From Malonomonas rubra (GTDB taxonomy: Bacteria; Desulfobacterota; Desulfuromonadia; Desulfuromonadales; Geopsychrobacteraceae): a DNA stretch of 64,000 bases. The stretch covers positions 1 to 64,000 of the forward strand of contig NZ_QKAP01000092.1 of NCBI RefSeq assembly GCF_003247215.1. The letters run 5' to 3'. Of the stretch, positions 23,174 through 32,813 are shown piece by piece (the first letter of the stretch is position 1; every line of letters begins with the position of its first letter). Both the position numbers and the translations under genes were made by a program. The notes below the pieces were generated by a model. It was not told where the DNA came from, ran no database searches, and worked only from the letters and a program-made list of their open reading frames with translations.

Positions 23174-23816
23174 ATCTTTTTAACGCTTAAGGTAGGTCGA
23201 GCGAAAAAGATTTCTCTTAGTCCTAACACTAGATCGATAGTGTCGTCGGTGGTTGGGACGATACTGGTCTGACCGCTTTAGGGAAAAATCATGCAGCTGC
23301 GATTGAGGTGTCTTTGTGCAAGCAATCGGTGGCCCAGCGGGCAATCGTCCTTAATACGTGTCCCGGAAACAGCAGCTGTTATCGACCGAAAATTATGCTG
23401 GTAAGCCGATTTTTCTGCCGAGATTTAGCTAATTTAACTGTGGCGAGGGGGACGGTCAACTGACAGCTTGGCTGGAACAGTATAAGTAGCCATTAGCTTC
23501 GACTGATCTTCTCGGATATCGGGTCCGCGGTTGCGGCGAATAGTGAGGTGAATGTGCTGGGCGAATTTATACGGCTGTGGAAGCTTGGCTCGACGGTGAA
23601 GCAGAAAATCTAATTGTGGTCAACTATTCTTTTGTTCTCACCTGTCTGGTAATGGGCACGCTGATAATTTCACTGAATGATATAGGAAACTGTCATCTGT
23701 CGATAGCCCCCCCCAGTATCAGCTTGTTGCAGCTAAAAGATGATAGTCGCCGCTCGCTGGAATTCTTGAACCGTTCAGATGATCTGAACTCTTTGTTATT
23801 ACACTGAATTAAACAC

Positions 23817-23836
23817 TTCTATCCATCAAACAAAGG
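23817..23836 (+). repeat. left imperfect terminal inverted repeat of IS1595-like element
   Basis: TTCTATCCATCAAACAAAGG matches the reverse complement of 24868-24887 at 17/20. Confidence 0.7.
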
Positions 23837-23868
23837 TGGATGTGACATAGGTTGATAAAATTACAATG

Positions 23869-23896
23869 GGACCTATCTTCGAAGGGAGATAGGTCC
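23869..23896 (+). promoter_or_regulatory. hairpin immediately 5' of the transposase ATG
   Basis: GGACCTATCT-tcgaaggg-AGATAGGTCC, 10-bp perfect stem ending at the base before ATG 23897. Confidence 0.6.
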
Positions 23897-24885
23897 ATGG
23901 ATATCAATCAGTTTTGCAACATGTTTTTAGATGAGGTGATCTGCCGTCGTTATCTGGAAAATGTGATTTGGCCCTTCGGCCGGTTTTGCCCGCATTATGG
24001 TTGCCTGAAGTCGTGGAGGATCAAAGGAGAGTCTTCTCGCTCTGGGCTTTACGAGTGCGCCGGTTTTTCTGGGCAGTTCACGGTGACAACCAAGACTCCC
24101 ATGCACAGCACCAAGCTGTCGCTGCAGATCTGGTTGATTGCGATGTGTCTCATCATCCGCTCCAGTAAGGGCATTTTCTCGGTTGGTCTGGCTCGATGGC
24201 TCGGGGTCTATCAAAAGACCGTCTGGAAAGTCGTCCACGCTATTCGTGCCATAATGGATGTACACACTGATACCGTAGGGATGTTGACCGGCATCGTTGA
24301 ACTGGATGAAAAATATCTTGGCGGAAAACCGAGATTCCAGCATGGGGTAAGCATCCCAAGGGCAGAGGAACCAAGAAGACCTGGGGGCACGTGGTAGTCA
24401 GCCGCAAAGGACCGGTCCGAACAGGGGTAATCACTAACGATAGCTATGCGACCCTGACACCCCATGTCAAGCAGGCCTTTTTTACTGGAGGCTTTGTTGA
24501 TAACAGATCAATTACACACCTACATGACGCTGGAAAAAGAATTTTCCGATCATGTAAGTGTTAATCACGGCCACAGGGAATACGCTTACGGAGAAGCACC
24601 CGTCAATACAGCGGAGTCCTTTAACGCGATTCTGGGAAGAGCGAAGCAGGGGGGATTTATTTTGTCAGTCGACAACATCTGCCGCGCGATCTCAGTGGGA
24701 TCGTCTTTCGCTGGAACAACCGGGGTCCAGTGAAAAAGAAGTGAAACGGATTGTCAAAGATCGTGAGGCAAGCAAAGCCCGTTCAGGAACAGTTTGATGA
24801 CTTGCTTCAGCATGTGGTCGGCACTCAGCTTCGAAGAACCATCTGGGGCGGACCTGCTCAACCCCATCCTTTGTATTGTGGATAG
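23897..24885 (+). pseudogene. IS1595-family transposase, multiply frameshifted
   Basis: Zinc-ribbon-like CPHYGC..., IVELDEKYLGGKPR (frame 2); KHPKGRGTKKTWGHVVVSRKGPVRTGVI (frame 1, from about 24349); HREYAYGEAPVNTAESFNAILGRAKQGG (frame 2); FRWNNRGPVKKK and FDDLLQHVVGTQLRRTIWG in shifted frames. Confidence 0.85.
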
Positions 24886-24887
24886 AA
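24868..24887 (-). repeat. right imperfect terminal inverted repeat of IS1595-like element
   Basis: Reverse complement TTCTATCCACAATACAAAGG. Confidence 0.7.
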
Positions 24888-24897
24888 ACGAAATTAA

Positions 24898-26847
24898 ATG
24901 GGCATAGCTGCTGATATTGTCATTATTGTTGTTACCGCTCTGTTCGGTGGTTTGCTGGCGCAAAAATTCCGTCAACCCTTGATCTTGGGGTATATTCTAG
25001 CCGGCGTGGTCATCGGACCATTTACCGGCGGTGCGGTGACCGATGTCTACGAGGTCGAGAAACTCGCCGAGATAGGTGTGGCTCTTCTGTTGTTCGCTCT
25101 CGGCCTAGAGTTTTCCCTCAAAGAGTTGAAACCGGTTAAATATGTCGCTCTGCTCGGTGGTCCCATTCAGATAGTTTTGACGATCGGTTATGGTTATTTG
25201 ATCGGCCGATGGATCGGTTGGGAGACAGTGCCTTCCCTCTGGTTGGGAGGGATTGCGTCACTTTCTAGCACCATGGTGATTTTGAAGACCCTGATGAACC
25301 AGGGGATGATGGGAACCCTGTCCAGTCGCGTGATGATCGGTGTGCTGATTGTGCAGGATCTGGCTGTGGTGCCGCTGATGATCATGCTGCCACAACTCTC
25401 CGATCCGGCCAGTGGCTTGCCAATTCTCGGTGTCGCTGTAATAAAGTCGGTGGTCTTTCTTTTACTGATGTTTCTGGTCGGCACCCGCCTTTTACCCTGG
25501 TTGCTGGCAATTGTTGCCCGCTGGAATTCTCGCGAACTTTTTCTGCTGACGATCACAGCAATCGGGCTGGGAATAGGCTATGCTACCTATCTGGTCGGGT
25601 TGTCGTTCGCCTTCGGTGCATTTGTTGCCGGGATGGTGCTGAGTGAGTCGGATTATGGACATCAGGCGCTGAGCGATATCATCCCGCTGCGTGACCTGTT
25701 CGGACTGCTTTTTTTTACCTCGGTCGGCATGCTGCTGGAGCCTAATTTTCTATTAGAAAACTACGCCAGAGTATTGCGACTGGTCGGCTTGATCGCGGTC
25801 GGCAAAGGGGTGTTGATGGCCGCAATTGCGCGCGGGTTCGGCTACGGCAATGTGGTGCCGCTGGCGGTCGGTTTGGGTATGTTTCAGATTGGCGAATTTT
25901 CCTTCGTTCTCGGCCAAGTCGGACATGCGGGGGGATTCCTTGATGGTGTGCAGCATGCCTATATTCTTTCCGCTGCGATCTTCAGCATGGTGATTACCCC
26001 GCTGGCATCAGGATTGACGGCACCTCTTTATGGCATGAAGCGGCGTCTGATGAAAACCGATACGCTGGAAACCGTCAACCTGCCGCAAGAAGGGCTACAT
26101 CAACATATCGTAATTGCTGGTGGCGGTCGCGTCGGTCAACATATCGCTCAGGTGCTGCAGCAATTGGACGTTCCGTTCGTCGTCATTGAGTTGAGTCACC
26201 GCCTGATTGATATTTGTAAAAAATGTGGCTACCCTGCAATTTATGGAGATGCTGGTCAAGAGACGATTCTTGAGGCTGCCAATCTGGCTGAAGCACAACA
26301 GCTGCTAATTACCATGCCGAACATTACGACAACGGAAAGCATCGTTCGTTATGTACATCGCAATTATCCGGAACTGAATATCGTTGCCCGTGCCAATGGG
26401 GTGGAACAGATGGCGGCACTTTACGAAGACGGGGTGTATATGGTGATCATGCCTGAACTTGAGGCCGGTCTGGAAATAGCCCGGCAGGCGTTGCTCAATC
26501 TGAAGATTCCGATTCCGACCATTCAACGCTATACCGACTCGGTGCGACTCGATCATTATCACTCCGAAATACTGAACCAAGCGGGGAATCAGGAAATTCG
26601 TCTGTTGAAAAATGCTCGAGAACTGCTCGAATTGAGCTGGGAGCGACTGGGGGAGGATAGCCTGCTGGTTGGAAGGAGTTTAAGAACACTTGAGCTACGC
26701 CAAACGCTCGGTGTGTCTATTGTCGGGGTGCTGCGCGACGGAAAGTTCACCTTGAATCCGTCAGCCGATTTTGTTTTTCAGGTCGATGATATGATTGCCA
26801 TTATCGGCAGTCCGATTCAGCAGCAGGCGCTGCAGAATTTTAATTGA
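24898..26847 (+). CDS. KefB-like CPA2 cation:proton antiporter with TrkA-N domain
   Basis: [45 protein letters not shown]; Rossmann [18 protein letters not shown]; TrkA-C-like tail. Confidence 0.93.
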   Translation: MGIAADIVIIVVTALFGGLLAQKFRQPLILGYILAGVVIGPFTGGAVTDVYEVEKLAEIGVALLLFALGLEFSLKELKPVKYVALLGGPIQIVLTIGYGYLIGRWIGWETVPSLWLGGIASLSSTMVILKTLMNQGMMGTLSSRVMIGVLIVQDLAVVPLMIMLPQLSDPASGLPILGVAVIKSVVFLLLMFLVGTRLLPWLLAIVARWNSRELFLLTITAIGLGIGYATYLVGLSFAFGAFVAGMVLSESDYGHQALSDIIPLRDLFGLLFFTSVGMLLEPNFLLENYARVLRLVGLIAVGKGVLMAAIARGFGYGNVVPLAVGLGMFQIGEFSFVLGQVGHAGGFLDGVQHAYILSAAIFSMVITPLASGLTAPLYGMKRRLMKTDTLETVNLPQEGLHQHIVIAGGGRVGQHIAQVLQQLDVPFVVIELSHRLIDICKKCGYPAIYGDAGQETILEAANLAEAQQLLITMPNITTTESIVRYVHRNYPELNIVARANGVEQMAALYEDGVYMVIMPELEAGLEIARQALLNLKIPIPTIQRYTDSVRLDHYHSEILNQAGNQEIRLLKNARELLELSWERLGEDSLLVGRSLRTLELRQTLGVSIVGVLRDGKFTLNPSADFVFQVDDMIAIIGSPIQQQALQNFN

Positions 26848-26865
26848 GTTATCAAATGAAATAAA

Positions 26866-26898
26866 AAAGGCCGTCGGATTTCCGACGGCCTTTTTTTT
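26866..26898. terminator. bidirectional rho-independent terminator
   Basis: AAAAAAGGCCGTCGGATTTCCGACGGCCTTTTTTTT; perfect stem at 26869-26890 between convergent genes. Confidence 0.92.
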
Positions 26899-26918
26899 CA
26901 TAATGCAAAGCCGTGGTC

Positions 26919-27209
26919 TTACTTCTTTTTACCGGCAGCGGCCCGCTTGGCAGCTTTAAGCGGGTTGATACGAACATCATCAATCTTGATATCGATCTTC
27001 TTGTGGGTTGCAAAGTTACACAGCCCGGATGCCCACTTGACGGACGGACTCGGATAAGAGCTGCAGACATCGCCGATCGAGCCTTTGACGATACGCTCAC
27101 AACCCTGACATTCTTCAACAACAACCTGGCAGCTACCGCCTTCGGCAGAGCAGCCGGCTTTTTTCCAGAAAGTACATTCGGTACCTACGAGAACAGTTTG
27201 GCACAGCAT
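26919..27209 (-). CDS. PxxKW family cysteine-rich protein
   Basis: MLCQTVLVGTECTFWKKAGCSAEGGSCQVVVEECQGCERIV...YPSPSVKWASGLCNFATH; PSVKW motif and eight Cys. Confidence 0.85.
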   Translation of the reverse strand: MLCQTVLVGTECTFWKKAGCSAEGGSCQVVVEECQGCERIVKGSIGDVCSSYPSPSVKWASGLCNFATHKKIDIKIDDVRINPLKAAKRAAAGKKK

Positions 27210-27357
27210 GTTTCTATTCCTCCTAGCTTTATGCTTTGGTTCAGCGTTTAGAACGCTTACTAATAGCGAATTTCATTTCCTGAGTCAACGCTTTTTCTTT
27301 GTTTTTCGTGGTAGCAATCCATTGACGGGAGTTGCCGATTCTGGGTAGTCTGTGTTC

Positions 27358-27660
27358 ATGACCAAGATAAAGAAAGATCTCATGCCGGGTAGCGCAGAGT
27401 GGGAAGAGGTTTGCAAGCGTTGCGGTTGTTGCTGTTATGAAAAACTTGATTATCAGGGGCGTATCTATTACACGGATGTTCCCTGCCCACATCTGGATGT
27501 CGAACTTAACCAGTGCCGAATATATGAACAGCGCTCGGAACTGCATCCTGAATGCGCCCAATTGACACCTGAATTGGTTGCTGCCGGTATTCTTCCCGCA
27601 GATTGCCCCTATGTTGCAGGGATAGAAGACTATCCGGCCCCGGAAATCGATGCTGGTTGA
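27358..27660 (+). CDS. YkgJ/YcgN-type Cys-cluster protein
   Basis: CKRCGCCCYEKLDYQGRIYYTDVPCPHLDVELNQCRIYEQR...HPECAQLTPE. Confidence 0.82.
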   Translation: MTKIKKDLMPGSAEWEEVCKRCGCCCYEKLDYQGRIYYTDVPCPHLDVELNQCRIYEQRSELHPECAQLTPELVAAGILPADCPYVAGIEDYPAPEIDAG

Positions 27661-27780
27661 GTTTTCGTAATAATTCCTGAACATTTCAGTTTGTGCTGTA
27701 GCCCCGCAGGATCATTTTCCTATGGTATATTTTACTTTTCAGTTTCTTATTTCCAACAAAACCAGCAAGGAGGGTTTTCA

Positions 27781-29202
27781 ATGTCTCAGATTAAGTTCGG
27801 GACTTCCGGATGGCGTGGGATTTTTTGCGAAGATTTTACCCTGAGCAATGTTCGCGTTGTGACTCAGGCAATTGCCGACCATCTGCACGCGGAAGGTTTG
27901 GCCGGCAGTGGTTTGATCATCGGTTACGATGCACGTTTCATGGGGGGGGACTTCGCGAGGGAAGCTGCTCGTGTCCTGGCTGGTGCTGGTATCAAAAGTT
28001 ATTTCTGCAAGCGGGACACACCGACTCCGGTCATTTCTCACGAATTACTCCGTCGCAAGTTGTCAGGTGCGATTAATTTCACTGCCAGCCACAATCCCTA
28101 TAATTATAATGGGATAAAATTCTCTCCTGCCTGGGGAGGTCCAGCCCTGCCCGAAACCACCGGGGATATTGAAAAACGCGCCAACGAAATGATCGGCGAA
28201 ATCGTTTTTAAGGATGTGAACGTGCACCGGGCTATCGAATTAGGCCTATTTGAAGAGATCGATCCGCGTGACGAGTATTTTAAGACCTTACACACATTGA
28301 TCGATTTTGAGGCGATTGCCGCTTCGGGGATGAAGATCGCGATTAATCCCCTCTTCGGTTCCGGACGTGGTTATCTAGACGATATTCTTGAACAAGCTGG
28401 TGTTGAGATTGTAAAGATCAATAATCACCTGGATCCCTATTTTGGCGGGGAACCGCCGGAGCCGGCTGAAGCCCATATCCCAGACTTTATTGAGTTGATC
28501 AAGTCTGACCCCGCGATCGGTCTTGGCCTAGCCACAGACGGCGATGCGGACCGTTTTGGCATCGTTGATGCCGACAGCAGCTACATCGAACCGAATTACA
28601 TTCTGGCACTGTTGTTCGATTATATGATCCGTCGCAAGGGGATGAAAGGAAACGCAGCGCGCAGCGTGGCGACGTCGCACCTGATTGACGCAGTTGCTAA
28701 ATATCACGGTGTCGAAGTTCTGGAAACACCCGTTGGTTTCAAGTACATAGGCGAGTACATCAGTGATGACAAGATTCTGATCGGTGGAGAAGAGAGTGCC
28801 GGACTGAGTATCTGTGGGCATGTTCCGGAAAAAGACGGCATCCTAGCCTGCCTGCTGGTGGCAGAGATGGTGGCTGTGGAAAAACGCACCCTTTTAGAGT
28901 TGCTTGATGACCTGTATTCCCGTGTCGGTGAAATTTACACTAAGCGGATCAATATCCGACTTTCTCCAGAGTTGGAAGCGGCATTGTCGGAGAAACTACA
29001 GAATCCGCCACAGCAGTTCGGTGGTCATCAGGTTAGTGAAGTAATTAAAATTGATGGAAATAAATTTATCTTTGCCGATGGCAGCTGGATGTTGTTTCGG
29101 AAGTCAGGGACTGAACCGGTTGTTCGTCTCTATGGAGAAGCTGTGACCGCCGAACGGTTAGACGAGTTGCTGAAACAGGCGGAACAATTCATCCTCAATT
29201 AG
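27781..29202 (+). CDS. phosphoglucomutase/phosphomannomutase family protein
   Basis: IKFGTSGWRGIF; NFTASHNPYNYNGIKFS; ATDGDADRFGIVD; RKSGTEPVVRLYGEA. Confidence 0.94.
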   Translation: MSQIKFGTSGWRGIFCEDFTLSNVRVVTQAIADHLHAEGLAGSGLIIGYDARFMGGDFAREAARVLAGAGIKSYFCKRDTPTPVISHELLRRKLSGAINFTASHNPYNYNGIKFSPAWGGPALPETTGDIEKRANEMIGEIVFKDVNVHRAIELGLFEEIDPRDEYFKTLHTLIDFEAIAASGMKIAINPLFGSGRGYLDDILEQAGVEIVKINNHLDPYFGGEPPEPAEAHIPDFIELIKSDPAIGLGLATDGDADRFGIVDADSSYIEPNYILALLFDYMIRRKGMKGNAARSVATSHLIDAVAKYHGVEVLETPVGFKYIGEYISDDKILIGGEESAGLSICGHVPEKDGILACLLVAEMVAVEKRTLLELLDDLYSRVGEIYTKRINIRLSPELEAALSEKLQNPPQQFGGHQVSEVIKIDGNKFIFADGSWMLFRKSGTEPVVRLYGEAVTAERLDELLKQAEQFILN

Positions 29203-29222
29203 GCCTTGCTTTAAAGATGCTA

Positions 29223-29256
29223 AAAAGAGGGAGATGCGGATGCTTCTCCCTCTTTT
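29223..29256 (+). terminator. rho-independent terminator after phosphomutase gene
   Basis: AAAAGAGGGAGA-tgcggatgct-TCTCCCTCTTTT. Confidence 0.85.
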
Positions 29257-29533
29257 GCTTGAGAGTTGAATTTATGAAATTATTATTAAAATATTTGACT
29301 AAAGTGTGTTCCTGTCTGTCATATATGGAAATGTGAATGTTGATTGTAAATGTATATACCATATCGATAACAGCAAAACTGGGAATCTCTCGATATCTAT
29401 TGCCGCGAGTTCATAACTCTGAATAATCTGATAACCGGGGCGTCGAAGAGTGAAATAATGCAGGACAAAGGATGGGTCTTAGCGTCTTTTTTATATAGGA
29501 ACAGACGCTTTTCAGTGTAAATGGGCTGATTTT

Positions 29534-31048
29534 ATGATTGATCCAAAACTTAGCAATTTAATAAAAAATGAGGTGAAGTTTCCAACCTTGCCGGCAATTG
29601 CGTCTGAAATTTTACAGGCGGTGAGCAAAGATGATGCGGCACTGATTGAGTTGAGCAGTATTATTTCTCTCGCCCCTGCGTTATCGGTCAAGATATTGCG
29701 AGTTGCTAATTCCAGCCTGTTCGGATGCAACCAGGAAGTTACAGATATCAAACGTGCGGTTTCTATTTTGGGGACCAACACGGCCAAAAGTATTGCCTTG
29801 TCTTTTGTCATTACCGCGAATCTGAGCAAGCAACAGGATGTAGCATACAGTCTCGACCAATTCTGGCGTCATTCGGTGACTGCTGCCGTCGCTGCGGAGT
29901 TACTGTCGCAAAAATTGCAACGGGACATTCCTGACATTTTTCTTGTCGCCCTGTTGCAAGATTTAGGGGCACTGATGATTTTGTTAACGAAGGGAAGAGA
30001 ATACAAAGAGGTACTCGATGAGCTTTCCGATAACCCAACCGATTTGTGTCATCAGGAACATGAGCAATACGGTTTCGATCATCAGCAGGTCGCCTCATTG
30101 CTATTTTACCATTGGAACTTTCCCGAAAACCTTTTTACGCCAGTTCTTTATCATCATCATCCGGATCATGCCCCGGAAGAATTCAAGGGGAAAGTTGAAG
30201 TTCTATTTTGGGCAGATCAACTTGCAGAAATTTATACCGGAAAGAAGGTTGCGGAAAAGGCTCGTCAAGTGCAGTCAGCTTTAATGGCCGCCTACGGAAT
30301 GAATGAGGCCGAATCTCTTGAGCTTTTGGATGAAGTGGCCGAAAAAAGCCGAGAAATAATCACCTTGTTCGATATCGATCCACTCGACATGCAGCCGTTT
30401 TCGCAGGTATTGCAGCAAGCTAATCAGGACTTAGGTAGGTTGAATTTGAGCAAAGCTCAACTGTTTCTGGAACTGCATGAAGCCAAGGAACAGAACCAGC
30501 GCCTAATCCAAAAATTGCAGGATGCAAAAAATCGGTTAACTGAGATGGTTTCTCACGACAGCCTGACCAGTGTTTATAACCATCGTTATTTTCAGGAAGC
30601 GCTTGAGGCAGAGTTGGCCCGTGCGATCCGCTATCGTTCCTCTGTTTCGTTGGTACTTTTCGATATCGATTATTTCAAGCTGGTGAACGATAATTATGGT
30701 TATCTGGTCGGCGATATGGTGCTGATGAATATTGCCAAGGCGATTATTTCCACCGTACGAACCAACGATGTTGTTGCGCGTTTCGGCGGGGATGAGTTTG
30801 CAATTATTCTACCCTCGACGAATCGTGAGGGAGCCAGAACTTTCGCAGAGCACCTGCGTTCGTGTGTTGAGGGGATTGCGACCTCGGTCGAAGGAAAATG
30901 GGTTACCGCTACCATCAGTATCGGAACTGCGACCGCCGTTCCCTCTGAACAACAGATACAAAAGGATCAACTGATCGGGGCTGCCGACCGTGCTCTTTAT
31001 CAAGCCAAAAACGCGGGGCGGAACCAGGTTGTCCTGGCCGAAGGATAA
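29534..31048 (+). CDS. HDOD-GGDEF protein (putative diguanylate cyclase)
   Basis: HDOD domain (LPAIASEILQAVSKDDAALIELSSIISLAPALSVKILRVANSSLFG) and GGDEF with RTND-VVARF-GGDEF (I-site plus active site). Confidence 0.93.
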   Translation: MIDPKLSNLIKNEVKFPTLPAIASEILQAVSKDDAALIELSSIISLAPALSVKILRVANSSLFGCNQEVTDIKRAVSILGTNTAKSIALSFVITANLSKQQDVAYSLDQFWRHSVTAAVAAELLSQKLQRDIPDIFLVALLQDLGALMILLTKGREYKEVLDELSDNPTDLCHQEHEQYGFDHQQVASLLFYHWNFPENLFTPVLYHHHPDHAPEEFKGKVEVLFWADQLAEIYTGKKVAEKARQVQSALMAAYGMNEAESLELLDEVAEKSREIITLFDIDPLDMQPFSQVLQQANQDLGRLNLSKAQLFLELHEAKEQNQRLIQKLQDAKNRLTEMVSHDSLTSVYNHRYFQEALEAELARAIRYRSSVSLVLFDIDYFKLVNDNYGYLVGDMVLMNIAKAIISTVRTNDVVARFGGDEFAIILPSTNREGARTFAEHLRSCVEGIATSVEGKWVTATISIGTATAVPSEQQIQKDQLIGAADRALYQAKNAGRNQVVLAEG

Positions 31049-31116
31049 TGATCTGCCCACCTTCCGCTAGCAGTTCCTGATAAAGGGCAGGTTGATCCGT
31101 TGTTGCACAGCAAACA

Positions 31117-31152
31117 AATCACCCAGCTGTTATCTGGTTGGGCTGATTTTTC
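31117..31152. terminator. possible bidirectional terminator between convergent genes
   Basis: Imperfect stem AATCACCCA...TGGGCTGATT followed by TTTTT. Confidence 0.45.
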
Positions 31153-31173
31153 GAGATCGATTCTGTTAAGGTT

Positions 31174-31758
31174 TCACTGTTGTGTCGTCAGCATCGAGGC
31201 TATTTCCTGACTCAATTCTGCAAGCGTACTGTTAAGTCCATCAACTAGCCCTCGGTGATTTTCATCGATCGGTAACTGTGCCCGGAAATGCCGACGGGCT
31301 ATTTCTGTATTAGTTTTATAGTTAACGAGTGTCCAGCGGATGTCGACGGCGGTCTGTTGCCCAAGCACACCGTCAAAACGGTTCACTGTAAGCTGAAGCA
31401 GGTACACTGGCGCAGAGGACTGGTTCCAGGGGGCTGAACTGATCCGTACATTCGGCAGCTGGTTGCGCAGGTTTTCCTGTAAAGTTCTGGTCAGATTTTC
31501 CGATAGCGGTTCAGCCCACCGATCATATTCGGCGATCTGAATGCTGTTGTTGATGTTGTGAGTGACGATCTGCGGCCGATCGAGGTAGCTTGGGAAGATA
31601 ATGGGGCTTAGCTCAAGCTGCAACGGTTGGTCATTGGCAGCCGAGCGGACATCGGCTACCGGTTCAAGAAGATAGTAACGTGTCGGGTGCGGTTCGTTGC
31701 CCAGTTGGATACAGGCGCTGCAGAGCAACAGGGTAAACAGGCATAAATATCTCATCAT
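31174..31758 (-). CDS. ABC-type transport auxiliary lipoprotein (PqiC/YmbA-like)
   Basis: Lipobox LLLCSACIQ; RYYLLEPV; IQIAEYDRWAEPLSENLTRTLQENL. Confidence 0.85.
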   Translation of the reverse strand: MMRYLCLFTLLLCSACIQLGNEPHPTRYYLLEPVADVRSAANDQPLQLELSPIIFPSYLDRPQIVTHNINNSIQIAEYDRWAEPLSENLTRTLQENLRNQLPNVRISSAPWNQSSAPVYLLQLTVNRFDGVLGQQTAVDIRWTLVNYKTNTEIARRHFRAQLPIDENHRGLVDGLNSTLAELSQEIASMLTTQQ

Positions 31759-32789
31759 TGCTCACCTCCAGACATACGCCCGCGCAACAGAATCTGTGGG
31801 TCTCGTTCCAGTTCTGAAGAAAGATAGCGGATTGAGCGGGCCGCGCGATTCAGTTCATGCAGTGTGAGGCTCAGCTGCTGCTGTAAACGGGAATCGTTGG
31901 CGGTCATCTGTTGTACACTCTGCATCACAAGTTCGGTCTTTTCCGAGGCAGAAGAAAATGCTTGCATGGCGGTAGTAAATTCTGAACTGAGTGGATCTAT
32001 TCTGGTGTCGATATGCTTAAGGGTATCCTGAGTTGTGCTCAAGGTCTGTTGCGTGGTTTGCAGGGTTGACTGCATGTCGCCCGATAAAGTAGTCAGTTTC
32101 TGATTCAAACCAGCTAAAAGGGCATTCAGCTGCGTCGTGGTTTCATCGAATTTTGCCAGACCGTTGTGCAAGCTGGGCGAAGTAACCAGCCGCTCGAATC
32201 CGTCTGCCGAGCTGATCAATTTGGCGGACAGTTCGCGTAGCGGCAAATCTTCGAAGGTTTTCGCCAATTCACTCATGCTTGAGCTGATCGTCGGTAGCGA
32301 AGGGTATTTGGATGGATAATCGACCTGATAGATCGGTTCATCCGGGTGCATGTCGAAGTTGACGTAAAGACGTCCTGTCACCAGACTGTCCATCTGCAAT
32401 TGCGCCCGCAAGCCCTTTTCGACCAAGCGGGTCAGTGGATGTTCTCCCTTGACAGTACTTTTCAGGGTATCGAAGAGGCCTAGGTTGGTGCCGTCAGCTT
32501 CAATTCTGGATGGCTCAATTTCGATAATGACTGGGATATGAAATTCAAAATCGCTGGGCCTAACCCGTACGTTGATGTCTTTGACTTGGCCAATTTTGAC
32601 TCCGCGAAAACGCACCGGGGAGCCGACCGTAAGTCCTTTTACCGAGCTGTCAAAATGGAGCACGTAGAGTACGGTTTCCGAAATCAGCCCGCCGGGCCCG
32701 AAAAAAATTAGCCCGGCGACACTGAGGAGGATCGCTCCGACAACAAAACTACCTATAACTCGTGGGTCTACACGTTTTCGCCGCTGCAT
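31755..32789 (-). CDS. MlaD/MCE family protein
   Basis: N-terminal TM then VLHFDSSVKGLTVGSPVRFRGVKIGQVKDI MCE motif. Confidence 0.9.
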   Translation of the reverse strand: MQRRKRVDPRVIGSFVVGAILLSVAGLIFFGPGGLISETVLYVLHFDSSVKGLTVGSPVRFRGVKIGQVKDINVRVRPSDFEFHIPVIIEIEPSRIEADGTNLGLFDTLKSTVKGEHPLTRLVEKGLRAQLQMDSLVTGRLYVNFDMHPDEPIYQVDYPSKYPSLPTISSSMSELAKTFEDLPLRELSAKLISSADGFERLVTSPSLHNGLAKFDETTTQLNALLAGLNQKLTTLSGDMQSTLQTTQQTLSTTQDTLKHIDTRIDPLSSEFTTAMQAFSSASEKTELVMQSVQQMTANDSRLQQQLSLTLHELNRAARSIRYLSSELERDPQILLRGRMSGGEQ

Positions 32790-32813
32790 AACTGTCTCAT
32801 TTAAGGTTGCAGG

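Larger units (their letters stand above)
23814..24890 (+). mobile_element. degenerate IS1595-like insertion sequence
   Basis: Decayed IS1595/ISXO2-type transposase between imperfect TIRs TTCTATCCATCAAACAAAGG (23817-23836) and CCTTTGTATTGTGGATAGAA (24868-24887, reverse complement TTCTATCCACAATACAAAGG; 17/20 identical). Candidate 8-bp TSD GAATTAAA (23806-23813) / AAATTAAA (24891-24898), one mismatch. Confidence 0.75.

Noticed and set aside
27241-27684. 147-aa minus ORF
   Set aside because: Overlaps the Cys-cluster YkgJ-like gene on the plus strand; no domain seen.
29260-29533. possible GEMM (c-di-GMP) riboswitch upstream of HDOD-GGDEF
   Set aside because: The conserved GEMM core could not be matched by eye; only a simple hairpin is supported.
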